52,020 bases of DNA, from contig JAKABA010000015.1 in assembly GCA_021802115.1 (NCBI GenBank), positions 1-52,020 of the forward strand, written 5' to 3'. The notes under the pieces were generated by a model. That model did no database searches. It was not told where the DNA came from and saw only the letters and a list, made by a program, of their open reading frames with translations. Source of the stretch: a bacterium. GTDB lineage: Bacteria > Chloroflexota > Dormibacteria > UBA8260 > Bog-877. Below, piece by piece: positions 8,949 through 16,352 of the stretch (its first letter is position 1; every line of letters begins with the position of its first letter). Both the position numbers and the translations under genes were made by a program.

Positions 8949-9895
8949 TCGAGCATCGACTTCGACCGCAAGCTCTCCGCTCGGGGATGCGCGTCGGGGT
9001 AGTCGCTCCCAGTGGGTCCACGCTGGAACCCTCAGAGACGACACGTGGCCTTGCGGCCTTGAAACAAATGGGCTTTGAGGTTGAGCTGGCCGCACATACC
9101 TCGGACATCTACGGACATTTGGCAGGAAACGATGACGTTCGCGCCAGTGATCTCCTGACCATGCTGGAGCGTCCTGACATCGACGCGATCATGTGTTTGC
9201 GGGGCGGTGCCGGTGCCATGCGCACGGCCCTGGCCCTCGATCCATCCCGACTGCACCAGTTGCGAGAGGTTCGGCCCAAGGCGTTCATCGGATACTCCGA
9301 CATTACCGTCATCCATGCCGTCTTGGCGCGAGCTCTGGGCTGGGTCACCTTCTACGGCCCGATGGTCATCTCCCTAGCACATCCCACCGACTACACGGTG
9401 TCCGCGTTTCGCCGTGCTCTGATGGTCACGGAGGCGTTCCGAGTCGAACCGGACCCCGATGACCCCTACGTCGAGACGCTGGTTCCGGGAGAGGCTGAGG
9501 CGGAACTGGTCGGGGGCTGCCTCACTCTACTGGCCACGCTTGTGGGGAGTCCCTGGCAGCCCGATCTGAGCGGGCGCATTCTCTTCTTTGAGGATGTGGA
9601 CGAAGAGCCTTACGCTATCGAAAGGTATCTCAGCCAACTGCTGGCCGCCGGCCTGCTCCGCGGGTGTGCTGGCATTGTGATCGGGGAGCATGTCAACTGC
9701 GGGCCGCGGAGGCCCGGGCCCACTCTGGGGCTGGAGCAGGTGTTTCGTGACCTGCTCAGACCGCTTGGCGTGCCGACCCTCTATCACCTACCGATCGGTC
9801 ACGGGCGACACATTGCGACTTTACCGCTCGGAGCGCGGGCCCGCCTGGACGCCACCCAGGGCACTCTGACCGTGGTGGAGAGTGGTGTCGTCTGA
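8945..9895 (+). CDS. LD-carboxypeptidase (peptidase family S66, LdcA/MccF-like)
   Basis: A roughly 316-residue S66 serine peptidase. The family N-terminus (RPQALRSGMRVGVVAPSG) places the start at TTG 8945, although the frame is open about 48 codons further upstream. The nucleophile Ser is in FIGYSDIT, the catalytic Glu in LFFEDVDEEPYAIER and the His in LPIGHGRH. Family members cleave the L,D bond releasing the terminal D-Ala from murein tetrapeptides during peptidoglycan recycling; the MccF branch cleaves microcin C-type peptidyl nucleotides. It overlaps the next gene, a diaminopimelate decarboxylase homologue, by 14 nt, which favours a role with diaminopimelate-containing peptides. No signal peptide, so cytoplasmic. 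Confidence 0.9.
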   Translation: MIEHRLRPQALRSGMRVGVVAPSGSTLEPSETTRGLAALKQMGFEVELAAHTSDIYGHLAGNDDVRASDLLTMLERPDIDAIMCLRGGAGAMRTALALDPSRLHQLREVRPKAFIGYSDITVIHAVLARALGWVTFYGPMVISLAHPTDYTVSAFRRALMVTEAFRVEPDPDDPYVETLVPGEAEAELVGGCLTLLATLVGSPWQPDLSGRILFFEDVDEEPYAIERYLSQLLAAGLLRGCAGIVIGEHVNCGPRRPGPTLGLEQVFRDLLRPLGVPTLYHLPIGHGRHIATLPLGARARLDATQGTLTVVESGVV

Positions 9896-11129
9896 CCCTC
9901 TGGAGGTCCTGCACTCCAGCGCTCCAGCGCTGCTCGAGGCGGCCGAACAGTTCGGAACTCCCTGTTACGTCACCGCCCTGGCAGAGGTTGACCGGCGCGC
10001 TGCTGACCTCCGACGGGCTTTCCCTGACCCTTGGATCCGACAGTACTCGCTAAAGGCAAACCCCCTGCCGGCGTTGGTCGAGCGCCTCGCCAAAGATGGA
10101 CTGGGGGCCAACGTGGTGTCGGTCGGCGAGTGGGCCGCCGCCGCCAAGGCGGGGCTTCCCAATCGCCTGATCAGCTTCGAGGGCATCGGCAAGACCGATG
10201 CGGAGCTGCGGGCGGCGGTGGCGGCGGCGGCAGTGGGTGAGCCGCTGCGCTGGGTGACCGTCGAATCGGGTAGCGAAATGCGCGTACTGGAGGAGGCCGC
10301 CAGGGGTGCTCGGCTAAGCGAGTCCGAGCACGTCCTGGATGTTCTGCTTCGGCTCAACCCCGCCGTTGCCCCGGAAACTCGGGCTGAGTTCCAAGTTGGT
10401 TCCAAGACCAGCAAATTCGGGATGCCGGAGCCAGAGGTGAGAGACCTGGTCGAGGCCAGCGTGAGTCGGCCGTCGGGCCTTAGGGTGCGCGGCATTCACA
10501 TCCATGTGGGGTCCCAACTGATGGGTACGGAAGCCTGGGCTGGGGGTGCGGTGAAAGCGTGCCAACTACTTGCCGAAATGTCCCACCTCAGCGGCGACCT
10601 TGACACGGTCGACGTTGGGGGCGGGTTCCCCTCCATTGAGAGTCCTTCCCCGACCAACTTCCGAGAGAGCCTCGACCAGCACCTGGACGAGGCGGGCGTC
10701 GCGCTGCCCCGGTGGGTCGCCATCGAACCTGGCCGATACCTGGTGGCTTCGGCTGGCTGGCTGTTGACTCGCGTGTTGCACGTTCGCGAGCGCCCGTCAC
10801 TTCCTCAGGTGGTCATCGATGCCAGCATGTCGGAGCTGATTAGACCGGCCCTCTATGGCGCGATTCACCCGCTGTTCGCGCTCACGACCGCGGCCGGCCG
10901 TCCCGTCGCCACGGAGGTGGAGGGCGCGGTCTGCGAGAGCACTGACACCTTCGGTATCCACGATCTGCCGCCGCTGCGCCGCGGCGACCTGCTCGTTCTG
11001 GCAACCACTGGTGCGTATGCGTCATCGATGTTCTCGTCCTACAATGGCCGACCTCGGCCTCCGGAGGTGTTGCTCCAACCGGACAACACCCTGACACTGG
11101 CTCGACAAAGGACGCCCTTTGCCCCGTGA
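9882..11129 (+). CDS. lysA: Diaminopimelate decarboxylase (LysA-like, PLP fold type III)
   Basis: A 415-residue PLP enzyme, expected to decarboxylate meso-diaminopimelate to L-lysine in the cytoplasm. The Schiff-base Lys is in YSLKANP near residue 59. The HVGSQL motif, the phosphate-binding GGGFP and EPGRYLVASAG are present. The C-terminal domain has CESTDTF in place of the usual CESGD, then AYASSMFSSYNGRPRP. The start is GTG at 9882 or 9885, inside the end of the LD-carboxypeptidase gene, so the pair is co-translated. The altered CES motif leaves room for a related amino-acid decarboxylase; LysA is the best fit. Confidence 0.87.
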   Translation: MVSSDPLEVLHSSAPALLEAAEQFGTPCYVTALAEVDRRAADLRRAFPDPWIRQYSLKANPLPALVERLAKDGLGANVVSVGEWAAAAKAGLPNRLISFEGIGKTDAELRAAVAAAAVGEPLRWVTVESGSEMRVLEEAARGARLSESEHVLDVLLRLNPAVAPETRAEFQVGSKTSKFGMPEPEVRDLVEASVSRPSGLRVRGIHIHVGSQLMGTEAWAGGAVKACQLLAEMSHLSGDLDTVDVGGGFPSIESPSPTNFRESLDQHLDEAGVALPRWVAIEPGRYLVASAGWLLTRVLHVRERPSLPQVVIDASMSELIRPALYGAIHPLFALTTAAGRPVATEVEGAVCESTDTFGIHDLPPLRRGDLLVLATTGAYASSMFSSYNGRPRPPEVLLQPDNTLTLARQRTPFAP

Positions 11130-11839
11130 GGTGGGGAGCGCGCCACTTTAGAAGCACTCTTCGTCCGCGCCACCGTGACTGCCTACCTGGGTTCCGCGGG
11201 GGCAGGCTGACTGACGGCGAAACGTCCAATTGCATGGGGTCAGTGACCTATGGGAAATGGATGGGCCCACGGGACCTTCAGACGTGGAGGGTGGGGGCGG
11301 CGCGCAGGGGCGCTGGGGAAGTCGGTAGAGCTGGGGGGTGGCGCGCAGGAGCTGTTGCCACGTCATTCGGCTTGGCGGACGCATCTCATCCAGACGCTGT
11401 GACTGGCGTCGACGGCGCAGTTGCGTTATGCGCGCGCCTACTCGAGCTACTGATCCGCTTGCTAGACTCTGGTTTTGTGGGCTTGGTTTGCTAGGCAATT
11501 GAGGGTCGCCAGGGGGGTCGTCGGCAGCCTAGGCTGAGCGCCCGGGGCCAATGCCAGCGGTTGGGAGCGACCAGCGTGTCGAGGTAGTCACAGAGGGTCT
11601 GGGCTTGGCGCGGTCGACGCTGTTCGGGTGTCCAAGGGCAGCCCGACGGAAGTGCGAGATGGCGCTGTAGACCAAGCCTACACCTGGTCCTCGACCCCGG
11701 CTCTCCCGAGCAGCTTGAGCGGTGCGTAAGCGGCTCGTGGGACGGGACCCGCAGCCGTCTCCATTCCACCCTGCATTGGGGATGCAAGCGGAGCTGGTCC
11801 GGCGCGAGTTCGCGGTCAAACGCTCCCACGTCACCATCA
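11130..11839. other. About 700 bases with no gene seen
   Basis: Short frames on both strands have no recognisable motifs and no convincing starts. The stretch leads directly into an IS3-type transposase remnant and may be older decayed insertion DNA. Confidence 0.4.
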
Positions 11840-12115
11840 GTGGGCATCGGCACCAGGGCGGACTGGCTCCCCAGCGGCCCGTCTACACGGTGCCCGTCCC
11901 AACCGGGTGTGGGCGACCGACACCGCCCGCGTCCCCGTCCGGCCGGCCTTCTACTACCTCATCGCGATCTGGTACTGGTACTCCCGCACGATCCTCGTCA
12001 GCGCGCCCTCGATAGCTTCCAGATCCCAGTCCGAGGCTCGGTGGGCCTTTAATGACACTGTGCGAGCGCTGACCGCCAAGCCTTTGGCGACTCCGGAGCC
12101 CAGTCTGCGGTGATT
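11840..12115 (+). pseudogene. IS3-family transposase (OrfB) remnant
   Basis: The plus-strand frame ending in TGA at 12113 contains ARPNRVWATDTARVPVR followed by FYYLIAIWYWYSRTIL. This closely resembles the start of the DDE integrase core of IS3-family OrfB proteins (PNxVWATDIT..., then a FxYLVAVxDWYSR block) that carries the first catalytic Asp. The second Asp, expected in DWYSR, is replaced (WYWYSR). The rest of the catalytic core is absent or out of frame, so the element is dead. No terminal inverted repeats were found. Confidence 0.6.
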
Positions 12116-12162
12116 CGCACAGGAGGTCCGGAAAATTCGCCAAAGGCCCGACCTGATCCGGC

Positions 12163-12582
12163 CTACTTCTTGGTCTCCCAGAAGATGCGAGCGAATTCGT
12201 CGACCTTGCGGCGCAGCTCGGCAGCCTTCTCGGGGTCGATCGACTGCTTGCAGGCGCCGGCGGCCTTGAGCGTCGTCCACACCAGCTGGTGCAGCTCAGG
12301 GAACTTCTCCAGGTGCTCGGGCTTGAAATAGTCGGACCAGATCACCTGGACCTCACGCTTGACGATCTCCGCGTGCTGCTCCTTGACGGTCACCATGCGC
12401 GCGAACGAGTTTCGGCTGGCCTCCGAGGTGGAGTCCGGCAGGGCGCGGATCTTGGTGACCATGGTCTCAACCGTGAGCGCGGCCAGCTGGGCCGCGGCGG
12501 GATCGTAAATTCCGCAGGGAATGTCGCAGTGGGCATGGACCACCCGCCGGGGCTGGATGTGCGCCGTGAGCTTGTCGATCAT
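12163..12582 (-). CDS. sodN: Nickel-containing superoxide dismutase
   Basis: Disproportionates superoxide in the cytoplasm with a Ni centre formed by the mature N-terminus. The nickel hook HCDIPCGIYD lies after a 17-residue propeptide ending VVHA, so cleavage would expose His1 with Cys2 and Cys6 as ligands. Downstream family landmarks are VKEQHAEIVKREVQVIWSDY and FKPEHLEKFPELHQLVW, and FWETKK at the C-terminus. The frame is open to a TTG at 12597, but the ATG at 12582 has GAGGGAG 6 nt upstream and gives a normal 139-residue length. It is divergent from the maturation protease gene, 66 nt away start to start. Confidence 0.97.
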   Translation of the reverse strand: MIDKLTAHIQPRRVVHAHCDIPCGIYDPAAAQLAALTVETMVTKIRALPDSTSEASRNSFARMVTVKEQHAEIVKREVQVIWSDYFKPEHLEKFPELHQLVWTTLKAAGACKQSIDPEKAAELRRKVDEFARIFWETKK

Positions 12583-12636
12583 GCTGATCTCCCTCAACTA
12601 CCAAAAGTGCGCCGGACACTGGCACGCCATCCAAAG

Positions 12637-12642
12637 TACCAT
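12637..12642 (+). promoter_or_regulatory. -10 element for sodX
   Basis: TACCAT ends 6 nt before the GTG start of sodX at 12649, and no Shine-Dalgarno precedes that start, so a leaderless transcript is likely. On the other strand TACTTT (12638-12633) could serve sodN, whose start has a good Shine-Dalgarno. The short shared spacer would allow joint control, for example by a nickel regulator, but no operator was recognised. Confidence 0.35.
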
Positions 12643-12648
12643 CACCTT

Positions 12649-13038
12649 GTGACCGGCGGCAAACTCGCTCTGCCCCATCTCGGACTTCCCGGATGGCACC
12701 TGCCCCAGCTGATCCTGGTCGAGGGGGCGAGCATGGAACCGCTCCTGCCGGAGGGAAGCTGGGCGCTCCTGTTCCCGAGCCCCGGGCATCTGCCGCGGGT
12801 GGGCCAGGTGGTTGTCGCCGAGCATCCCCAGAGGCCCGGCTTCGAGTTGGTGAAGCGGGTCGCCGCGGTGAGCGCCTCCCGGGGCCTGGTCTGGCTGGCG
12901 GGCGATAATCGGGCCGCCAGCACCGACAGTGACGACTTCGGCCCGGTGCCGCGCCGCCTGGTGGTGGGTCCGGTCCGGTTCCGGATCCGGCCCGGGCCGC
13001 CCCGGCGGCTGTCGGCGGACCCGAGGCGGCTGTGGTGA
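12649..13038 (+). CDS. sodX: Nickel-type superoxide dismutase maturation protease
   Basis: A 129-residue S24/S26-like peptidase that removes the SodN propeptide so that His1 can bind nickel. From GTG 12649 the catalytic Ser is S28 in VEGASMEPLL and the general-base Lys is K69 in ELVKRVAAV. The AGDNRAASTDSDDFGPV box is the typical C-terminal signal-peptidase motif. No membrane anchor is visible, fitting a cytoplasmic substrate. The frame is open far upstream into sodN on the opposite strand, but that part is antisense. Adjacency to sodN strongly supports the role. Confidence 0.92.
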   Translation: MTGGKLALPHLGLPGWHLPQLILVEGASMEPLLPEGSWALLFPSPGHLPRVGQVVVAEHPQRPGFELVKRVAAVSASRGLVWLAGDNRAASTDSDDFGPVPRRLVVGPVRFRIRPGPPRRLSADPRRLW

Positions 13039-13086
13039 ATCTTGGAAAAACGTGCCGCGCGCGGGCGGAACTGGCAACATATGGGC

Positions 13087-13227
13087 ATGAGTGAATCTGA
13101 GCTTCCGCCGCCACCCCCCCGCGCTCCCGAGCCGCCCCGCGAGCTGATCGCCCCTGCCCCGCAGCCCAAGAGCAAGAAGCACAAGAAAAAGGTCTCCCGC
13201 GAACCACCGCGCGGTCGCGGGCACTGA
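13087..13227 (+). CDS. Small Pro- and Lys-rich hypothetical protein
   Basis: A possible 46-residue protein starting at ATG 13087 (alternative in-frame ATG at 13081). It has an acidic start MSESE, a proline-rich middle and a very basic tail containing KSKKHKKK. Third codon positions are mostly G or C, as in neighbouring genes. It sits 48 nt after sodX and 22 nt before the phosphatase gene. There are no family motifs and no clear Shine-Dalgarno, so it may not be translated. Confidence 0.35.
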   Translation: MSESELPPPPPRAPEPPRELIAPAPQPKSKKHKKKVSREPPRGRGH

Positions 13228-13249
13228 CCGCGCCGGCCGCCCCGGGGAT

Positions 13250-14062
13250 TTGCCCGTGACTGGCGCGAGCGCAGCGGTCGATCTCCGTTTGGCTCTGGCC
13301 ACGGCGCGCTACGCGAGCCAGGCTGGCGGGGCCCTGATCCGTGCCGCCGGGGTTGGCTTCCACGATACCGAGAGCAAGGGTCCCGGCGACTACGTCACGG
13401 AGGTCGACCGCCAGAGTGAGGCCGTGGTGGTGCGAATCCTGCGCTCCGCCTTTCCCGAACTGCCAGTGTTGGCCGAGGAGGGTGGGGGAGAGGACTTCAG
13501 CACCGGGTGGGTGGTGGACCCTCTCGATGGCACCACCAACTTCAGCCGCGGGCTGCCGCTGGTCGGGGTGTCGGTCGCGCTGCTGGTTGAGGGGCGGCCG
13601 GCGGTCGGCAGCATCCATGCGCCGTTCCTGGGCTGGACCTACAGCGCCAGGGTCGGGGAGGGGGCATTTGACGAGCACGGCCGCCGCCTTCGGATGGGCG
13701 ACCCCGAGCCCAGCCGGGCGGTGGTTTCGACCGGATTCCCGTTCAAGACGCCGGAGCGCATCCCCCGCCTGATAGGCACCTTGGGGAGGGTGCTGAAGAG
13801 CGTGGAGGACGGCCGGCGGACGGGTGCCGCCAGCCTCGACCTGGCGTTCACCGCCGCCGGGGTCTTCGACGGCTTCTTTGAGCTCGGTCTCAAGGTCTGG
13901 GACATCGCCGCCGGGGTGCTGCTGGTGACCGAGGCCGGCGGCCTGGTTTCTGACTGGGAGGGCGGGCAGAGCCAGCTGGCAACCGGAGACATCGTGGCCG
14001 GCTCGCCACGCGTGCACCGGACGCTCCTGGAGGCGACCGGGCGCGGCTCAGGCTCCAACTGA
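13250..14062 (+). CDS. Inositol monophosphatase family protein
   Basis: A 270-residue metal-dependent phosphatase of the IMPase/SuhB/histidinol-phosphatase group. Metal-binding motifs are all present: DYVTEVDRQSE, the Glu in VLAEEGG, DPLDGTTNF and WDIAAG near residue 222. The start is TTG 13250, or GTG 13256 two codons later. The substrate may be inositol phosphate, histidinol phosphate or a sugar phosphate; the sequence does not decide. It ends 15 nt inside the 3' end of the convergent membrane-protein gene. Confidence 0.92.
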   Translation: MPVTGASAAVDLRLALATARYASQAGGALIRAAGVGFHDTESKGPGDYVTEVDRQSEAVVVRILRSAFPELPVLAEEGGGEDFSTGWVVDPLDGTTNFSRGLPLVGVSVALLVEGRPAVGSIHAPFLGWTYSARVGEGAFDEHGRRLRMGDPEPSRAVVSTGFPFKTPERIPRLIGTLGRVLKSVEDGRRTGAASLDLAFTAAGVFDGFFELGLKVWDIAAGVLLVTEAGGLVSDWEGGQSQLATGDIVAGSPRVHRTLLEATGRGSGSN

Positions 14063-14605
14063 GATGCTGCCGCCGGTGCCGACTCCGACCGTGCGGGCGC
14101 GCACCTTCGGCCGGACCCGGATGCTGTAGTCGCCCGGGTACTGCGGAACCACGTAGATCACGATGGGGATCGTGGACCCCGTCTCCAGGATTCCGCCGCA
14201 GGACTCGTCGTTGCGCCAGGGGCCGCCGCGGGATCCCAGGAACGTGACCTTGACCACCTTGAACTCCGGCGTCAGGTTGGCGCCGATGCACGCAGGGCTC
14301 ATGGCGCCGCCGGATCCCAGGAACAGGTCGAAGGTGAGGCGGGCCTCCCGTCCCACGGTCATGTGCAGCCCGTCGACCTGGCCCCCCAGCTGGCCCTGTG
14401 GCGGACCCGAGTTGGCGCCGACCTTGCCGATGCTGGTCGCCACGTCGACGAAGGCAGAGAGGGCCAGAAAGGCAATGACTCCGACCGCCAGCAGCTGGCC
14501 GGCGCTCAACCTCGGTACCCAGCGCGGAACTTGACTCAAGGCCGTATGAGGGTAGCGCCTGGGGTCGGTCTCGATCCGAATCCCGACTGTTACAGTAGGA
14601 ATCAT
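14048..14605 (-). CDS. Hypothetical single-pass membrane protein
   Basis: About 185 residues, with one N-terminal hydrophobic segment (about residues 34-54, QLLAVGVIAFLALSAFVDVA) and an exported-looking beta-rich remainder containing two Cys (PACIGAN and ESCGGIL) that could form a disulfide. No family was recognised. The frame is open from ATG 14605, but that codon overlaps the divergent cysM ATG. An internal TTG at 14539, with TACCCT 9 nt upstream, is a credible alternative that would give 163 residues. A role in assembling or regulating neighbouring sulfur enzymes is not supported by sequence. Confidence 0.65.
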   Translation of the reverse strand: MIPTVTVGIRIETDPRRYPHTALSQVPRWVPRLSAGQLLAVGVIAFLALSAFVDVATSIGKVGANSGPPQGQLGGQVDGLHMTVGREARLTFDLFLGSGGAMSPACIGANLTPEFKVVKVTFLGSRGGPWRNDESCGGILETGSTIPIVIYVVPQYPGDYSIRVRPKVRARTVGVGTGGSISVGA

Positions 14606-15554
14606 GGTGAGAGCACTTGCTCACAAGCGGCCCCGGGCCGTCCCGCGGGCCGACCCTCGCATCTCCGATCTGGTGGGCAACACCCCTCTGTTGCGCATCC
14701 ATCTCTTCGAGGAGCTGGCGCCGAGACTTGCGGTTTATGCCAAAGCCGAGTTCATGAACCCTGGCGGGTCGGTCAAGGACCGGGCCGCGCTGGGGATGAT
14801 CCGGGATGCGGTCCGGACCGGTCGCCTCACCCGTGGGCGCACCATCCTGGACTCCACCAGTGGGAACACCGGGGCGGCCTACGCGATGCTGGGCGCGGCC
14901 TTCGGGTACCGGGTGAAGCTGGTGGTGCCTGGCAACGTAGGCGCTGAACGCACTCAGGTGATGCTGGCCCACGGGGCGGAGCTGGTTTTCAGCGATCCCC
15001 AGGAGGGCTCGGACGGCGCCATCCGGCTCTGCCGGCGGATCTTCGAGCAGGATCCCGAGGGCTACTTCTACGCCGACCAGTACAACAACCCCGCCAACTG
15101 GCGGGCTCACTACGAGACCACCGGGCGCGAGATCTGGGAGCAGACCCAAGGAGAGGTGACCCACTTCCTGGCCGGGCTTGGCACGGGTGGCACTTTCGTC
15201 GGGACGACTCGGCGGCTGAAGCAGCTCAACCCCGAGATCGTCTGCGTCAGCCTGGAGCCGGATGACCCACTCCACGGCTTGGAGGGGCTGAAGCACATGG
15301 CCGCGGCCATCGTGCCCGGGATCTACGATTCAGCCCTGGCGGACATCCACTTGCAGGGGCCGACGGACGAGGCCTATGATCTGGTCCGCCAGCTGGCGCG
15401 CCGGGAGGGCATCCTGGTTGGCCACTCCACTGGCCTCGCCCTCTGGGGCATCGGCCGTCTCATTCAGGATGGCCTCCGCGAGGGAGTGACGGTGATGATC
15501 TCACCTGACGGTGGCGACCGCTACCTCAGCAGCGGCTTGTATGGGGGACCCTGA
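14604..15554 (+). CDS. cysM: Cysteine synthase family protein (CysM-like)
   Basis: A 316-residue PLP enzyme of the O-acetylserine/O-phosphoserine sulfhydrylase fold. The family start ISDLVGNTPLLRI is followed by the PLP Lys in NPGGSVKDRAA, the substrate loop STSGNTG, the phosphate loop GLGTGGT and the C-terminal SPDGGDRYLSS. The next gene encodes a JAMM protease. In actinobacteria the trio CysM, CysO (protein-bound thiocarboxylate) and Mec makes cysteine from O-phosphoserine, so this is probably the CysO-dependent enzyme. TACAGT (14591-14596) precedes the ATG by 7 nt, with AGGA between. Confidence 0.92.
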   Translation: MVRALAHKRPRAVPRADPRISDLVGNTPLLRIHLFEELAPRLAVYAKAEFMNPGGSVKDRAALGMIRDAVRTGRLTRGRTILDSTSGNTGAAYAMLGAAFGYRVKLVVPGNVGAERTQVMLAHGAELVFSDPQEGSDGAIRLCRRIFEQDPEGYFYADQYNNPANWRAHYETTGREIWEQTQGEVTHFLAGLGTGGTFVGTTRRLKQLNPEIVCVSLEPDDPLHGLEGLKHMAAAIVPGIYDSALADIHLQGPTDEAYDLVRQLARREGILVGHSTGLALWGIGRLIQDGLREGVTVMISPDGGDRYLSSGLYGGP

Positions 15555-15559
15555 CCGCA

Positions 15560-16045
15560 TTGGAAGCGCCCAAGTTGGTATTCTCGGCCGCGTTGTTCGA
15601 ACAGATGCGAGGCTTCGCCGAAGCTGCCTATCCCCATGAGGGGTGCGGCGTGCTGGTCGGCACCAACGGTGACGCCACGGAGGTGACCGAGGTGGTCCAG
15701 GGCCACAACCTGGTGGTGGATCGGCGCCACGATCGCTATGACCTGGATCCCAGTGACATCATCGCGGCGGAGCGGTCGGGCCGGACCCGGGGGGAGGAGG
15801 TGGTCGGCTTCTATCACACCCACCCCGACCATCCCGCCCGCCCCAGCCAGTTCGACACCGACCGGGCCTGGCCCGGCTACCACTACGTGGTGATAGCGGT
15901 CGACGCCGGCCGGCAGCGCCGGGCCACCGCCTGGAGGCTGCAGGAGGAGCCGGCTCCAGGTCACTTCGAGGAGGCCGAACTGGAGATTTCAGGCGCGCAA
16001 GGCCGGGACTATAATCCGCCCAGTCTTGTGGCGGAGCCCTCGTGA
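15560..16045 (+). CDS. Mec-type JAMM/MPN metallopeptidase (M67)
   Basis: A 161-residue zinc isopeptidase-fold protein. The JAMM signature is complete: Glu in YPHEGCG, then H-T-H with ten residues to the Asp (HTHPDHPARPSQFD), and the Ser between. Mec homologues release cysteine from CysO-cysteine adducts. Related JAMM proteins trim C-terminal tails from sulfur carriers. It follows cysM by 5 nt from a TTG start and overlaps secG by 4 nt (GTGA). A CysO-like carrier is at 34727-35017 rather than here. Confidence 0.9.
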   Translation: MEAPKLVFSAALFEQMRGFAEAAYPHEGCGVLVGTNGDATEVTEVVQGHNLVVDRRHDRYDLDPSDIIAAERSGRTRGEEVVGFYHTHPDHPARPSQFDTDRAWPGYHYVVIAVDAGRQRRATAWRLQEEPAPGHFEEAELEISGAQGRDYNPPSLVAEPS

Positions 16046-16272
16046 AGACGCTGATCACCTCCCTGGAGGTGATCCTGGCGATCCTGCTGGTGATCACCAT
16101 TCTTCTCCAGACCCCCAAGTCCAGCGGCCTTGGCGGCACCATCGGGGGCGGGACGGACATGGGTGGCGGCTATCGCACCCGTCGCGGCCTGGAGAAGGTG
16201 CTTTTCCGCACCTCGATCTGGCTGACGGTGGCCTTCGCGCTGGTCGCGATAGTCCAAATCCGGGTGGGCTAG
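16042..16272 (+). CDS. secG: Preprotein translocase subunit SecG
   Basis: A 76-residue protein with two transmembrane segments (about residues 5-22 and 54-73) joined by the Gly-rich loop typical of SecG (SSGLGGTIGGG then YRTRRGLEKVLFR). It is the accessory subunit of the SecYEG channel in the cytoplasmic membrane. The GTG start overlaps the stop of the JAMM gene. Confidence 0.93.
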   Translation: MKTLITSLEVILAILLVITILLQTPKSSGLGGTIGGGTDMGGGYRTRRGLEKVLFRTSIWLTVAFALVAIVQIRVG

Positions 16273-16352
16273 CAGCCCTTCTCCGGCACCCCCGCGCCGC
16301 CTTCGATCTGCGGCGCCACCCGCTCCGATTCGCGTCCCTGGCGGGCAGTCTG

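Noticed and set aside
8214..9095. Minus-strand frame of 293 codons in the gene-poor stretch
   Set aside because: Runs into the LD-carboxypeptidase coding sequence and shows no family motif; cannot be called a gene.
10200..10250. GGCGGCGGTGGCGGCGGC-type run that could be a simple repeat or CRISPR-like element
   Set aside because: It encodes Ala codons within lysA; no spaced repeats, so not CRISPR. No CRISPR array was found anywhere.
12467..14017. Minus-strand frame of 516 codons
   Set aside because: Lies antisense to sodX and the inositol phosphatase gene, both with catalytic motifs; Arg/Gly/Pro-rich composition typical of a GC shadow.
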